Shown: positions 1 to 11,844, counted from the first letter of the stretch. The stretch is DNA of 28,154 nt from Gnetum montanum (GCA_015680685.1 MNCI01034965.1:142087-170240); one strand, 5' to 3'. Made by a program: numbers and translations. Notes: generated from the sequence alone by a model not told the origin.

Positions 1-2405
1 GTTGGGTAGAGAAATCGTTGGTCACACACCTAATTATAAAAAGAATAGTGGGGCAGGTTAGATGGTGTGTGCACATTATGAGGGAAATCCAGCCCACTAT
101 GGCATCCTTGATTATATGGCAATATGCATGGATTTGTGTGTCCCTTCACATTAGTGAATTCACTAGATCATGTGGATGTTGGAGTGTAAGGTGGAGGCCT
201 AAGTATAGTAATAGGGGCTATTGATGGAGCTAAGGAAGGTGTGGCACCAAGTTGACCTTGGGCTAGTTTAGAGGGTGGAGTAGGTTTGGAAGCATGATTC
301 TTCTTCCTACGGTCATGCCTAAAGAAGGGATGCTTCCAACATTACGTAGGGAACCTACTTTCATGAATAGCAGCAACACAACTTACATCCATTGGTTGGC
401 ATGCTGGCACAAAACCATCCAATACATTTTATGGTAGTGTAGAGGGAGATGAAGAATGAGAATACTAAGGGTGAGAAGAAGTGTGAGAAGTATGAGGTGG
501 TGATCCCTCAGGAGAAGACATGGGTCAATGATACTTGGGAGAGTGATAATGACGATTGGAGGTAGAGGATTCAGAACTAGTTGAAGAAACAAGATGTTGA
601 ACATAGTAGGCATTTGGTTTTAGCAAATAGGGAGGATGTGGCTAGCTAGATGGTGGCCTTCCCCATGCCTGTGAGTTTCACCACTGTAGTGGAGCAAAGT
701 GTTGAGGCTAGTAATATCTCCCCTTAGGATAGTACAATGGGTTATGGGGTTATCCATAATTACCTTGTGGAACAAGGATGTGCCTAAACTGATACCTTTG
801 TATGAATTTTGGGTGCAGCTTCCCTGCACAATGCTCATATAGATGTGACAAGACTGGGCAATGGCCCTTTAGATGGTCATATAAATAGACATCACATCCA
901 TCCTCATTATCTATAGTTGAGCTTTTGGCCTTGTTACCCTTAGCCATTCTCCCTAGTTGCCAAACAATGTTCTTAACTATTTATAATTTCTATGCCCTCT
1001 ATTTTTTTTGACTGCCAGTTTTATTTTGGATTACCCTCTCCCCGATAGTGTCTTCTAAGTTCACACTTTGTTCATTTTCCCATACGATCATCTTGTTATG
1101 CTTTTTCTCAATTTCATCTATCGATTTCTGTATTGGCAAAGGTTGGAACTATATCACCCTTTCATAATTGGTTGCTTCCTCTTCCTTTTTGTTTTAGACC
1201 TTTGTTGTTTCTAGAGTTGGATCTCACTCAAATGCTTTGGCATTCTTCCATATAGATAATTCTCTATCTTTTTTCACCAAATGCTCTATCAATTATTTGA
1301 CTTGGTGGGCTTGGAGCTTATATAGTTGTCCTTGGGCACACTTTCCAAGGTTCACCCTTGTTTCATTTCTAATCCCATCTATAATGTGGAGTTTTTTCCC
1401 TTTCTCAGAGAACCTTGGACCTGGACATTTATTTAGTAAGGCATAGTATCTATCTAAGGCCATGTCTAAGGGTTCCTATTGTTCTTATTTCCATCTTTGG
1501 ATTTGTCTCCTCAATGCGAACACTTGCACATAGGTCTAGTATCTTTTATTGAAAATTTCTAACATGGTTGACCATCGTCTGATTGAATTTGGTTCTAATG
1601 ATCTATACCACACTTCAAATTTTTTGATTAGTATCCTAGGAAAGAGCTTGAGCTTTTTCCATTTACTGTCCACATTTTTGAGCACACAAGTATCATGGAA
1701 GGCTTGTAAATGATGTTGCAGATCTGAATCATAGCCTCTTGAAAATTTTGAAATATTATTTAGGTTGAGCTTAGATAGTTGACTCTTCTTGCAATGCCTA
1801 TGAGATATCTTAATGGCCTTTGTGATGTGCATTAGGCTTTTAGGGACTAATAAGGATTTATCATTGTCAAACAAGTTGTCATTAAAATTTGATTAATGGT
1901 GATGATGGGGCTTGTGTCCATGTTGATGACCTTGAGTGTGTCTATGGATTCGATTTTTGCTTTTATTCTGACCATTTTATGGAGCTCTATCTCTATACCT
2001 ACATTCATCTTTGTTAGAACTAGACATTGAAGTTAAGGGGGAAGATGAAAAGGAGGAACTAGTTGGATAGCCATGGCTTCTATAATGTTCCTCAAGGTCC
2101 CTTGGTTTATCATTTCTAAGTATCGAGGAGGTCTTAGGCCTTAAGGCCTCGCCTAGTTTAGGATTGATGTCATCTTCTTCAAGATTTTCTACCTTAGGTG
2201 AATGTAGCCTTTGTGTGTCATTAGGATGGCCATGGTCATGAAAAAAATCCTTCATAAGGTGCATCACTCCAATCTTCTTCATTATATACTTCATTAGTTC
2301 TCCAATGCATAGGTGTGCTATATAGTTCATAATCATTTTCACAAGAGTGAGACATTGTTTCTGATTTGTGGTGTGTGTTTGAATACTTCTTGAAAGATAT
2401 ATCAT
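1..2405 (-). pseudogene. Gag of element A, broken
   Basis: This is a structural capsid-nucleocapsid protein remnant. One reading frame can be followed from about 2405 to the window edge, with many in-frame stops. An acidic, serine-rich N-terminus is followed by the gag core at about 1536-1800 (KKLKLFPRILIKKFEVWYRSL, then the SIRRWSTM...FNKRY block), the pattern of plant Ty3/gypsy gag domains. A zinc-knuckle-like stretch at 858-896 is C-D-V-Y-L-Y-D-H-L-K-G-H-C, where the second Cys of the family motif has become Tyr. A proline-, serine- and histidine-rich tail follows (about 640-1), with the PNAYYVQH block that copies C and D also carry. The start is approximate: the first ATG after the PBS leader. 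Confidence 0.8.
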
Positions 2406-2462
2406 TAATACTCTTTTATAGAGATCTTGTGTAATATAACTAATCTAGATAACTAGCACCAT

Positions 2463-2480
2463 CCCTAGCAACAATGCCAA
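2463..2480 (-). promoter_or_regulatory. Primer-binding site of element A (tRNA-Asp type)
   Basis: On the minus strand, directly inside the LTR end, the sequence reads TTGGCATTGTTGCTAGGG. Against TGGCGCCGTTGCCGGGG, the complement of a plant tRNA-Asp 3' end as I recall it, it differs by five changes, all transitions. Reverse transcription would be primed here. Confidence 0.8.
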
Positions 2481-3288
2481 TGATGAGTGGCAAGGTACCC
2501 CTATGCTCAACCATACGAATACAGGTGTGTATGCATGATCTAGTCGAACTCCATGAATGGACTAGTTGTGGCACCTAGATAGTTATACGTTGATCATAGT
2601 TCATTGTCTTTCCACCTGGACTAGTAGTAGCTTTGTCACATATGGTTTAGTCCAAAGTGAGGCATATGATGTTGTCCTAATTCTACATTACTCCTGATAA
2701 CAAAAAAGATAAATTGATTAAACTAATAATGGAAACAAAACCTAAATAAGCCTAGGGAAATGGTATCTATCGTTAACCATCTGTACATGTCTTGGACTTC
2801 ATGGGATTACTACTAGGCATGCCAAGTATTCACACTTAAACACTCATGATTAAGGCATACAAATTTTGCCTAATGACAAGAAAAGTAAATAATAATAAAT
2901 CAAACTGTTAACTAAAGAAGGCATTAAATCATTAAAATAACAAAAATTAATCCAAGTGAATGTTGTAATGATGAAAGTACTATTGATTTTTATTACTGGT
3001 CATGCACGTGTCCAAGTACATCACACTTGAACAAAGGTGTCATGCAATTACAAACATCACATTGTGGGCAAGCACTAGGAATAACTAGCTTGAAAGAAAA
3101 AAAAACTAAAAACTAAAAACTAAACTACCAAAAGAACTTCCCTAAAAACTTTAAAAACTTGTCAACTGTGCACCTAAGTGTTGTATTTATAGGCTAACAC
3201 AGGAATCACGATATTGCGTATATGATATTGTATCCAGGCTACGATATCATGTACTCGATATCAAGACCTGGAAAACTACAATTCATCA
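2481..3288 (-). repeat. 5' LTR of element A (about 808 bp)
   Basis: The LTR begins on the plus strand with TGATGAGTGGCAAGGTACCCC, homologous to the LTR edges at 17529 and 25584. Near the other end it carries a TATA box (minus-strand CCTATAAATAC at 3183-3193) followed outward by decayed GATATC palindromes (about 3207-3270), which is the U3 layout of the other copies. It is shorter than the LTRs of B and C, and a clear 34-bp minisatellite is missing. Confidence 0.78.
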
Positions 3289-5626
3289 AATTTCAACTTA
3301 AGTTTCTTGCATCCATTCTCTATGATAGTGAAGTTCAACAATCAACTTTTGAAAACTAGGTTGCATCATATAAGAATGATCTGGAACTTTGAGCTTCTTA
3401 ACTTATTGTAATATTAAGCTCTTAATAGATAGCTTTTTTGCTAATTATTCCATACCGTATTCTTTTTTTTTTTCAATAGTGACTCCTTAATTATAATCAT
3501 AGCTTAGAGCTATTCATTTATATCTTTTGAATATTTTACTTCATCCTTTAATTTAGCTATTTCTTGTTCATTCTACATTAAGAATTCTTTGGCTTGGCTA
3601 GCCAGCTATAGGCTACTTGTCCCATGTCTCTAATTAAAATAGCTATGATCTTTGTTATATCTTGATGGGACATTACTAGCTTATACCCTTCAATTTTAGG
3701 ATCATCTTTCTTATAAGGGAAGATAATGCTCATTTTAGTTTTTGGTTTTGTATGAAGCTTCTTGCTATGGATGATCCTCCTTTCTTTCACTTTTACTTTA
3801 AACGATTAAGCTACACCTTTCATTAGATAGTCTAAGGGGAAATCCAAAGTTGTCACAACTAGTGATGAGCTTTCCTCTTCTTTTTGTTGTTGTTGATGTA
3901 GCTCTTGTAACCTTTGTTGCTTAAGTAGCTCCTATTGCTACTATTATTTGAGAAGTTCCTATTACTAATTTTGTTCTTGTTTCTCAAGAGCCTTTTGTTG
4001 TTGTTTTTCCTTATTGGCTTTTATTCTTTCCATTCTTATTTTCCTAGCTACCTTTACCCTTGCATATTCAACATCGTTAAGAAGGAACCTCTCATTAGGC
4101 ATGATCTCTTAAGGATCCTCAAGCTTCCATGAGAAGTAGTTCTCCTCTATTAGAGCTAAATATTCTTCAAAAAAATATCTAACTAAAGGATGATCCCTAC
4201 TTTCAATCCATTTATAAACTTCAATAAACTTCATAGATAAACTTCTCTTTAACTATTCTAGTGCTTCATCCTTGGCTTGATTAACTTCTTTATCTATAAC
4301 TCTTTAATATACCACATCTGTTTCATCAAGTTTATGAACATTACAAGTCTTAGTAGCTGAATATAATCTTTTTGGACCTACAAAAAAATCACATTGTTCT
4401 TTATACCTTTTTACCATACCTTTCAAATTCCTTACATTGTTGAATTTTCAAAATTCAAACTTCTAATGAAAAAATTCATTATGCTTATTATCATGTCTTA
4501 AGGGACTTTCCCACATCTACCTTTCCTATTCTAAAGTCACAATATATGAAGCTATAAACCTTGGAAGCTTAAAAGTTTGTCCTTCAAATCTTGCTACCAA
4601 AATTTGAGTATAGTGGGCATGTAGAAAAATAGCTTCATGGCATTTATTCTTGATTTCATTAACAATTTTCTAGTCTATTTGTAGTGGGAAAGCTCCTAAG
4701 ATGACCTTAAACAAGTGAGGATATACACAGTTTATGAAAAATTCTAAGGCTTTGGCATCAAAATAACTCTTTTGATATATGACTAGAAAGAAGTCATAAT
4801 AGGGGTCTTCAAAGTAAGCTCTATACTATGGTACATACCAAGTGAAAATTAGAGTTGTCCTTTCTAGCCCTAGAATCTTACGTAATAAACAATCTATCAA
4901 AAATGAGCTTAGACTTAACTAAGCCCATTACTCATAAATTTTTCCTAAGTTATGCTATAATATGTCATTCATATATTGTATAGGGGAAATATTTCTTTTA
5001 TTCTCTAAAGCTATCCAAGCCCAAACATGATAATCAACAAGATTAATTTCACATCATAAATAGAAATTCAAAGCTAAAATAAAGATTATGTGAGGGAACC
5101 TAAGCTATAGTTTTTGAAATAGTGTTTTGATATTCTCAAGCATTAACAAGCTATGCTAGTGGAACCTTGAAGACCTTCCTCATTTCTCGGTGTGCCCAAA
5201 ATCTACCACTAAGTACTTCCTCACTGTATTGTCAAGTTCTACTTCTATTATATTAGGTTCAATGAGGCCATAAAGCTTATATGTTTTTCTTATGCTAATA
5301 TTGATGAAGAGCTATGTATTTCCTCTAAAGCAATGCTTATCTTTTTCATAGATGATTTCAACTATCAAGTGATTGATGACATACCTTATAATATTTACCC
5401 TAAGCCTAAAATCAAGCTTATGAAGGCCTATCTTTTCATAAACTTCATACCAATCTTCCATTGACTCTAAACATTTAAGCTCTACTTCCTCAATCAAGTC
5501 ATGGTCTTCGTCAAAGCTAAATAACTCTTTCTCCTCATACTTCAAATACAAGTGTCCAATATTAGTCCATTTTTATAGCTAGTATATGTTGAGCTTAAAA
5601 TGCTAAAGATAATGTAAGAAGTTGCA
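3289..5626 (-). pseudogene. Unrecognised decayed coding remnant, minus strand
   Basis: The minus strand of this 2.3-kb stretch is purine-rich and protein-like in short pieces: an acidic 79-codon open piece at 5312-5551 (with LESMEDWYEVYEKIG) and a Lys-rich 70-codon piece at 3578-3790 (with IFPYKKDDPKIEGYKLVM). Between them the frame shifts and stops often, but charged and aromatic residues are spaced as in a real protein. The remnant resumes at 12839, beyond element B, so it predates B. I do not recognise the family. An old retroelement or endogenous virus polyprotein is possible, but no catalytic motif is visible to support either. The plus strand here shows only Leu/Phe-rich antisense. Confidence 0.4.
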
Positions 5627-5631
5627 GGTGT
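5627..5631. repeat. Target-site duplication of element B, left copy (GGTGT)
   Basis: GGTGT directly precedes the first LTR base (TGATGGG) and is repeated exactly at 12834-12838 after the last LTR base. Confidence 0.92.
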
Positions 5632-5639
5632 TGATGGGA

Positions 5640-5740
5640 TGCGATATCGCATGAGCTGCGATATCGCGTACACAATATCGCATCATCCCCTATGATATCA
5701 CGTACGCGATATCGCGGTCCACCGCCATATCTATAAATAA
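5640..5740 (+). promoter_or_regulatory. LTR promoter: GATATC palindrome cluster plus TATA box
   Basis: From 5640 to 5716 there are several overlapping copies of a GC-rich palindrome of the type GATATCGCGTACGCGATATC, in varied states of decay. About 15 bp further lies CTATAAATAA (5731-5740), a good plant TATA box. This order is kept in every LTR in the window, so it is the likely U3 enhancer and core promoter. What binds the palindromes is not known to me. Confidence 0.75.
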
Positions 5741-6004
5741 GAGGCAGCACTCCCTTTATTCATCATCCTAGGCTAGAAGTAGGGAAACTCTGGCAGATTG
5801 ATCATCCTAGAGATAGAATATTTCCATGTGCTCTCAATAGGAGTCCCCAAGTGAATAGATCTTTATTCAAGCAACTTTTTACCTGAACGCAAGTTGTGTA
5901 CGGCAATAAAGACGAGCTTTGTGGATAAACCATGTAGTGCATGGAATAGGATTTATTACATGTTATTTCATACCTGTTATTTATTACCTGCAGTAGCACA
6001 GAAT

Positions 6005-6215
6005 GAGTATGACTTGATTACGAGCATTTACAAATGTGTACGGATAGTCAAGGAATCAACTGCTCATCGTGATTAGTCTCTCTCACCCTTATCTCCTAGA
6101 ACACGGGATAAGTATGACTTGATTACGAGAATCTACAAATGTGTATGGATAGTCAAGGAACGACTACTTATCATGTTTAGTCTAGTTAAGTGCCTTAGTA
6201 CGACCACTTTGAGCA
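6005..6215 (+). repeat. Duplication with 106-bp spacing inside the 5' LTR of B
   Basis: The string AGTATGACTTGATTACGAG at 6005 recurs at 6111. Both copies are followed by an ATCTAC/ATTTAC...TGTGTA(C/T)GGATAGTCAAGGAA block. The same duplication is present in the 3' LTR (about 12248-12420), so it was in the element before insertion. Confidence 0.75.
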
Positions 6216-6593
6216 CATGCGTTACGTGTGGTGATCCCAGTAACGATTAGCATTTGGTAGCCACAGTTGCATAGTTCAGGGTGTGTACACTAAGTGGGAA
6301 TGGATGCTGATGCTAGGTAATTTAGACTTAGTACATTAGTTAGAGTTAGTTAGTTTCTCAACCCTTTAGCTCTTAGCATAGGAAAAAAACATAAAAACCA
6401 TAAAAAATCATATACCTCAGACTTGCTTAACCATACACCATGACAAATACAAGTAAGTCTGGGAAGACAATGAATAGTTAACCCCAAGTGTTCCAAGAGG
6501 CGTGTAGGCATTTAGTCTACAGAGTTTGACTAGATTGTGCGTGCGACACTCGTATTCGTATGGTTGAGTATAGGGATACCCGCCACTCATCAT

Positions 6594-6610
6594 TGGCACC
6601 ATTGCTAGGG
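6594..6610 (+). promoter_or_regulatory. Primer-binding site of element B (tRNA-Asp type)
   Basis: TGGCACCATTGCTAGGG lies one base after the LTR end. It differs from the recalled tRNA-Asp complement TGGCGCCGTTGCCGGGG by four transitions. Confidence 0.85.
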
Positions 6611-6740
6611 ACTAAGTGTTTGTACGCCAAATAGAACATAAAGGACATCATTCAAATCGTTGGGAACCTTAATGAACCTTTGGCTTAATTAATTAAACAA
6701 GAATTTATATAACGGTGAAATAGCACACTGACAAGTAAAA

Positions 6741-8696
6741 ATGACTTCTTCTCACAAGAGCAACTCACCACCTAGGACTAATACTAGAGATAGTCGGCAC
6801 CATAAAATGCATAACCAAAAACAGCCAAGTCCTCAACAATATAGGGTGACATATACTCATCCCGATGAGTATATACCTGATTATACTTTTATCCTCCATT
6901 AGGATGAACAACTGCTATGGAGAGACCTACAAGGTAACATCATGTTACCCCTAGATCAATTAGTTCCTAACACGCTCTTCCGTGCCTTAGCACAGATAGG
7001 CATAACAGAATTATTTGCTAAATACTTTGCTGAAGACTTTGATATAAGAGATTATCATCCCACAGAAGTGCAACGTATGAGGGACTTAAGGTAGGAGGGA
7101 CAACATACACTTTTGAAGGGCAAGACCCCACACGTCCTTAGCGAAATAGGAGACGAGGAACCCCGTATAACGGGTTCTTTAGCAAATGATGTTTCCTCTC
7201 TTCATGATGGTGAGGAAGTTAGGCATTAGAACCTATGATCAACTCTACATAACACTGGTTCTGATCCTCATGAATGCCAACTATTCACGAAAGGAACAAC
7301 CACTCACACTAAGGATAGGCACTTAGATTGTTATAACGATCGGGGCCAAAGCAACAGAAGGGAAGGAAAGAAACATTGCCATGGCGATGGTTCCCCTTCT
7401 TCTTCCCCTTCATCTCATCACTCACCCTCTTCTTCCACATCTAGGCGCAGCCACCATGAACACAACGGTGAAGATAAGGGTAAGAAAAATGAAAAACCTC
7501 GACGGGAAAGTCGAGAGAGAGGACAAGGGCAAGGACGTATGGAGAGTAGGGAACCACGTAGACATCATAGGTGTCATGAAAGAGATGATCATGAAAAGCC
7601 CCTACTCACAACCCGAAGTATGCTTGACATCACAGAGGCTATTAGGATTCCAACAAGGAACTTAAAGGACAGTCGGATCAAGCGTTTGGACATAAATAAT
7701 ATTCCACGTTGTGAAGGGCGATACAACGCTGATTCACAGTATCATTTATAGGCATTCCACGATGCCTATGCCTTGCAAAATATAAAAAATGAGTGGAAAA
7801 CGCTTAAGTTGTTCCCAAGGATACTCACCAAAGAAGCAGAGAGTTGGTACCGATCCTTAGAACTGGAAACCATCAGGAGGTGGAGTACGATGCTAGAACT
7901 CTTCAACAATAAATATCAGACATACTCTAGAGTGTCCAATTTGCGTAAGTAGATCCAAGGCTAGAAATAAGGTGCTTATGAACCCTTGGATGCTTCCATG
8001 GCTTGCTACTACACATTGCTACATTGTTGCCTAGGCCATGGGTACGCTCAGTGGGATCAACTCTACCACATCATGGATGGGCTAAGGAATGAAACGAGAA
8101 GAACCCTTGGGACTTATGCCCAAGGGAAACTATCATAACTTAGAGCCCATGAAGTACATCAATTGTTGGAATAAGTAGCACAAGAGGAAGGTGAACTACA
8201 TAAGAGGGAAACTGCGGAAGAATACAACTATGATCCCTCCCTTCGAAAGAAGGGAGAGAAATTCTATGATGAGGAGGATGAGTCACCACTTGAAGAGTTG
8301 GTGAACTGGAAAACCTTGCTGATCCAGAAATTAACAATAGAAGTATCGACTAAGGTAGACCAAATGTGGGATTCCTTAGACTCTAGACTTGAAAGTGTTT
8401 TAAAAATTGTAGAAGAGTCTAAGGATGAACGAAGTAGTGATAAAAGTAAAACAAGGTGGAGAAATTCAGGCCCTACACATAACAAGGGTAAGGAAAAAAT
8501 TTCTATCTCCAATGAAGTTGTGGATTCTAACACAGACGATGACAGTGGATGTGAGATCTGCCACTATGACCATCCTAAGGGATGTTGTCGAATTATCTCA
8601 CATCTGCAAGAGTCTGGGGTGTATGCACTAAATCCAAGACTTAACCAACGACAAACACCCCGCAAGTTACCTTATCCACAAGGTAACCCAAGGTAG
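6741..8696 (+). pseudogene. Gag of element B, broken
   Basis: This frame encodes the capsid-nucleocapsid polyprotein. Starting at the ATG at 6741, about 150 bp after the PBS, a single frame runs to 8696 with several in-frame stops (for example at 7749-7751) and no obvious frameshift. The N-terminal third is hydrophilic and ends in a very basic Arg/His/Glu tract (about 7330-7600). The gag core follows at about 7680-8120, with WKTLKLFPRILTKEAESWYRSL, then RRWSTMLELFNNKYQTYSRV and RNETRRTLGTYAQGKL. A zinc-knuckle-like motif lies at 8550-8588 (Cys-X2-Cys-X3-His-X4-Cys). It is closely related to the gags of A and C, although B continues into a protease after a frame change near 8700-8760. Confidence 0.88.
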
Positions 8697-8761
8697 TTCC
8701 ACCAACCACTAATGTATTATCCAAGTGGAAATCCACCACAACCAATCAGATAGCATTAGCA

Positions 8762-9631
8762 GTGGCAATACCCACAGTCATGGGGGATACCACTGCCAAC
8801 ACAACANCACCTATAGTTCCCATACAACCTATTCCAACAATGCAAGGGGAACTTCCTACTCAACCTCAGCAACGTAGCACTACAAGAGCTGTAAATATTC
8901 AACCTGGTGTTGGTTCTAACAACTGTACAAAAAGAAGGCCTTACTTTAGAACTAGAAGCCTGGACAAACTCTCGCAACAACAAACGGTTGAGCCGATGTA
9001 CATGCCTCCACCATCTAACACTTCAGAGCACCCTTCAGTCCAAAAGAACTGTACGCATATGGTTATGTTAACACATACCGTAACTAACTAGATCAAGGTA
9101 GGCCACCTTCCCAGGAAACTATCTGACCCTGGGAGCCCCTTAATCTATCTACAAATCACCAGAAACAAACCACATAAGGCTCTTCTTGACTCAAGTTCTG
9201 GAGTTAATTTAATATCATGAGAAATGTATCAAGCCTAGAATCTACCCCAACTTAAGAAGAGAAACATTCAACTAGAGCTGGCAGACTAGTCCATCACCAT
9301 TCCCTTAGGATTGGTGGAGGAAATTATTACCACTGTGTGTGGGTGGTCTTATCCAGCTGATTTCCTGGTAATTGAAATCAACAACAACGAAGGGGGCTTC
9401 CCAATTATAATGAGAAGGCCATGGCTAAGTACAGTAGATGCGTACCTAGGGATCCATGATCTTTCCTTGCAAATATCTAAGATAAACATTTATGGAAAGA
9501 CTGAGAAGAGGAAAGTTCCATGCATCACATATAGTGATTCATCAAGTGGTGACATGGAGGAAATGCCTCCATGCAATAGGTGTGCCCTTGAAACTTTGAA
9601 ACAAAGATGCCTGTATGTAGCAACCACATAA
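8762..9631 (+). pseudogene. Gag tail and aspartic protease of element B, broken
   Basis: This is a second frame, shifted relative to gag. It starts with a Pro/Gln/Thr-rich gag tail (QGELPTQPQQRS) and then enters a retroviral-type aspartic protease. Visible protease features are KALLDSSSGVNLIS (about 9170-9222), the QLELAD...ITIPLG...VEEI strand block, and ADFLVIEINN...FPIIMRRPWLSTVDAYLGI, equal to the flap and PIILGRPFLAT region of Athila-type enzymes. The active-site triplet reads Asp-Ser-Ser where Asp-Ser/Thr-Gly is usual. A few stops break the frame. One base at 8807 is undetermined (n). The enzyme would have cut the Gag polyprotein. No RT follows. Confidence 0.82.
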
Positions 9632-11099
9632 GTAGTAGACACCTCATGGTTGATAGCTACTAGGAAGAGCAGCCAAATATGCATGGAACGAACTGAGGCA
9701 TAAACCCATGCCAACAATGAAGGCATAGACACATTCAAATATGAGTGTCACCAACTTCCACCCCTTAATCTAAGATCATCAATTGGGTGAAGTTGGACAC
9801 TTCTTAGAAATTCAAAATAGGTGCTCATTATTTCGGATCTCCCCCTTTCCACTCAGTCATGGGGGAGATGGCCACATATGCTAATCATATGGGACCCTCA
9901 ATTCTTTTAAGTTTTTTTTTACACTTTTTTTTCTTACACATTTTTGTTTTACAAATTTCTTTAAATGTTCTCGTTTTTGTTTTATAAATTTCTTTAACTT
10001 TTCTTGTTTTTGTTTTACAACATCGTTATATTTTTTCATTTTGTATGTGTGTGTGTGTGTGTGCCATCCACCATGTAAGTTCTTCACCCAATAAGTGTTC
10101 GGAATGATGGTATGAACATTTTTTCATTGATTGCTAATGTTTGGTTTTTACCTTAAAGTTACAATGTTGATGCTAAGGTATGTTCTTTTGATATGGCAAG
10201 CAATGAGTCCACTTCATCCATTGATCCACCAAAGTTTATGGTCTCTCTTGGCTTGAAAATGTACAGTCCCCTTTCAAATAAAGAACTTTAACGAACCAGT
10301 GACCAGGCATTTCTCAAACTAAGGAAAGACTCAAGCTTTGAAAAGGGTGTGACTTCAAGGGAACTTGATACATTTGTGTTGGCCATTCTCTTGGGTGCTT
10401 GGATGTTTTCTTCTTGATTTTTCTTGTCATTCCAATGTTACCCAACCATCGGAAGCTGAGACAATAAAAATAACAAGTCTTTGCATGGTGTGGTTCTCAC
10501 GTATAAAAACACAAAACACAAAACATAAAAAAAAGAAGAAAAAAGAAAACAAAGAAAGTGAGGATTCAAAGCACACACCTTAGATGAAATAAACTTGGGC
10601 AACAAGCACTGGTTATGGAACCAAAAGTGTTCCCTCTAACTAAGGCCCTCTCACTTCCCATTCTCTTCTTTGTTTCATCGGAATGGTGGTGGCTCTTGGC
10701 GAAGGCATTCTTGTTCTTCAAGTGGATGGTTTGGCCAAGTGCATTGTTGCGAAGTCACTGGATGTGGTTGGTTTGAGGCCAGAGTTGGAATGAGATTTTC
10801 CAAGTCACATTAATCATGCAATATACAAGGGGTTGTACACCACCTTGTTCTTGGGATTCCATTCCATCCTCTTCTCTCCACCCTTCTCTCCACTGATCAC
10901 CTCATTGCCGGTTGTATCACTAGTGTATATATTGGTAGATACGTTGTTTTCTTTTCGGTAAATTCTCATGGTTAAGACTTTAACTCTTGTTCCAAAGGAC
11001 ATTCCCAGAGCCTACAGACTCTTTGAATGTGGGATTTTCAGGGCATTAAGGACATGAGCCTGCTTTGGGGAGGACCCACTAACATTCCTATTTGGTGCA
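9632..11099 (+). other. Non-coding spacer of element B, shared with element C
   Basis: I see no coding region. Short blocks match the post-gag spacer of C in the same order: GGGTGTGACTTCAAGGGAAC at 10345 (C: near 23102, minus) and CCTGCTTTGGGGAGGACCCA at 11059 (C: near 22425, minus). A/T tracts, an AAAAAGAAGAAAA tract (about 10530-10560) and a GT microsatellite lie inside. A purine-tract-like AGTCATGGGGGAGA lies at about 9856. Confidence 0.65.
10046..10063. repeat. GT microsatellite
   Basis: About nine uninterrupted TG dinucleotides within the spacer of element B. Confidence 0.9.
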
Positions 11100-11844
11100 T
11101 TAGTTAAATTTTTTCCCTTAACATTTTTGCAATTGATTTTATTTTGTTCATTCCATGTTGACATCCACTTAATCAATGTTTTAGTTGTCCCTTTTTATCT
11201 ATCTCTCTTACTCCTTTCCTTTCTCCATTATAATGCTACTGAAGGTTCGTGATTAGTCATGGGGGTATGGGGCCTAATTATTTCGATTTTCTCCTAGCCC
11301 CAAATTTTTTCAATTTTCTCCTAACCCCTACACCTTCGGTAGTCATCATTTATATATTCCCAAATCCATAATTAGCCATACCACAGCCTAGCCAATGGAC
11401 TTACACCGAATCAAGATATTACCACATTGAAATTCATCTACCCTTACTAATACAAGCCTGTGTTGTGTGTGTAGATGGTGATCATGCAACAATGGACCAA
11501 ATCTGGAAGGAGCACTTGGAATGGAGCAGTACTGGAAGCAGCTATGCAAGAAGCAAGACCAATGATGTGCTTACGGATGGACAACAAAAGGCACAATCTG
11601 GCATTGGCAGTAGCAAGACTTCTTCTCTTTTCTTCTCTTCTCCTCTCTCTCCTCTCTTCTCTCAAGCTACCAAATATGGCCTGTTATCATTGTAATAAGG
11701 TGTTCACCCTTGTTGTCATGAACACCAGTTGTTGTGTCTTGTAATGATGATCTGTTCACATGTCATTCCATTAGTTCCATTCCCCTCAATAATTCCATAC
11801 CTACCTAATATTATTGTAATGAACTCGAGGATGGGTTTTCATTT
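11100..11844 (+). other. 3' spacer of element B, without an ORF2 counterpart
   Basis: In element C the matching place holds the 2.8-kb ORF2; here there are only about 750 bp. It holds a purine-tract-like TTAGTCATGGGGGTATGGGG near 11252, matching a motif upstream of ORF2 in C (21848-21861, minus). Next come short unremarkable open stretches around 11465-11745 and a CT-rich tract, then CTCGAGGATGGGTTTTCATT, homologous to the CTCGAGGACGAG stretch just after ORF2 in C. It is therefore consistent with an internal deletion or replacement of ORF2. Confidence 0.55.
11620..11663. repeat. CT-rich low-complexity tract
   Basis: A pyrimidine run of TCTTCTCT/CTCTC units of about 44 bp. The open frames crossing it code for Ser/Leu runs and are not convincing genes. 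Confidence 0.8.

Larger units (their letters stand above)
1..3288 (-). mobile_element. Element A: partial LTR retrotransposon (5' LTR, PBS, gag)
   Basis: This is the 5' part of a Ty3/gypsy element of the same family as B and C, read right to left. From its 5' end it holds an LTR (2481-3288), a PBS directly inside the LTR, and a decayed gag running to the window edge. The rest of the element and its partner LTR lie outside the window, so no target duplication can be checked. The outer LTR edge (TGATG on the minus strand at 3288) is inferred by alignment by eye with the TGATGGG ends of B and C. Confidence 0.8.
5632..6592 (+). repeat. 5' LTR of element B (961 bp)
   Basis: It starts TGATGGGATG and ends CCACTCATCA, with the PBS immediately after. 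It carries GATATC palindromes, a TATA box at 5731-5740 and a partial internal duplication with a spacing of 106 bp. It aligns end to end with 11858-12833 and, in inverted orientation, with the LTRs of C and A. Confidence 0.92.

Noticed and set aside
3935-4132. Leu/Phe-rich open frame on the plus strand that looks like a membrane protein
   Set aside because: It is the antisense of a Lys/Glu/Asn-rich minus-strand stretch. Such composition gives false hydrophobic frames.
5640-5716. GATATC palindromes as telomere, recombinase or replication origin sites
   Set aside because: They occur at a fixed place in each LTR upstream of the TATA box, so an LTR regulatory role explains them better.
6593-6610. 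Possible tRNA gene fragment
   Set aside because: Only the complement of a tRNA 3' end is present, directly beside an LTR; this is a primer-binding site.
10365-10583. 72-codon open frame on the plus strand ending in a Lys-rich run
   Set aside because: The Lys run is an A-rich low-complexity tract in the non-coding spacer, and the frame has no counterpart in C.
11465-11744. Short open frames with Ser/Leu runs
   Set aside because: The runs come from a CT microsatellite, the two frames overlap, and neither has a recognisable domain.
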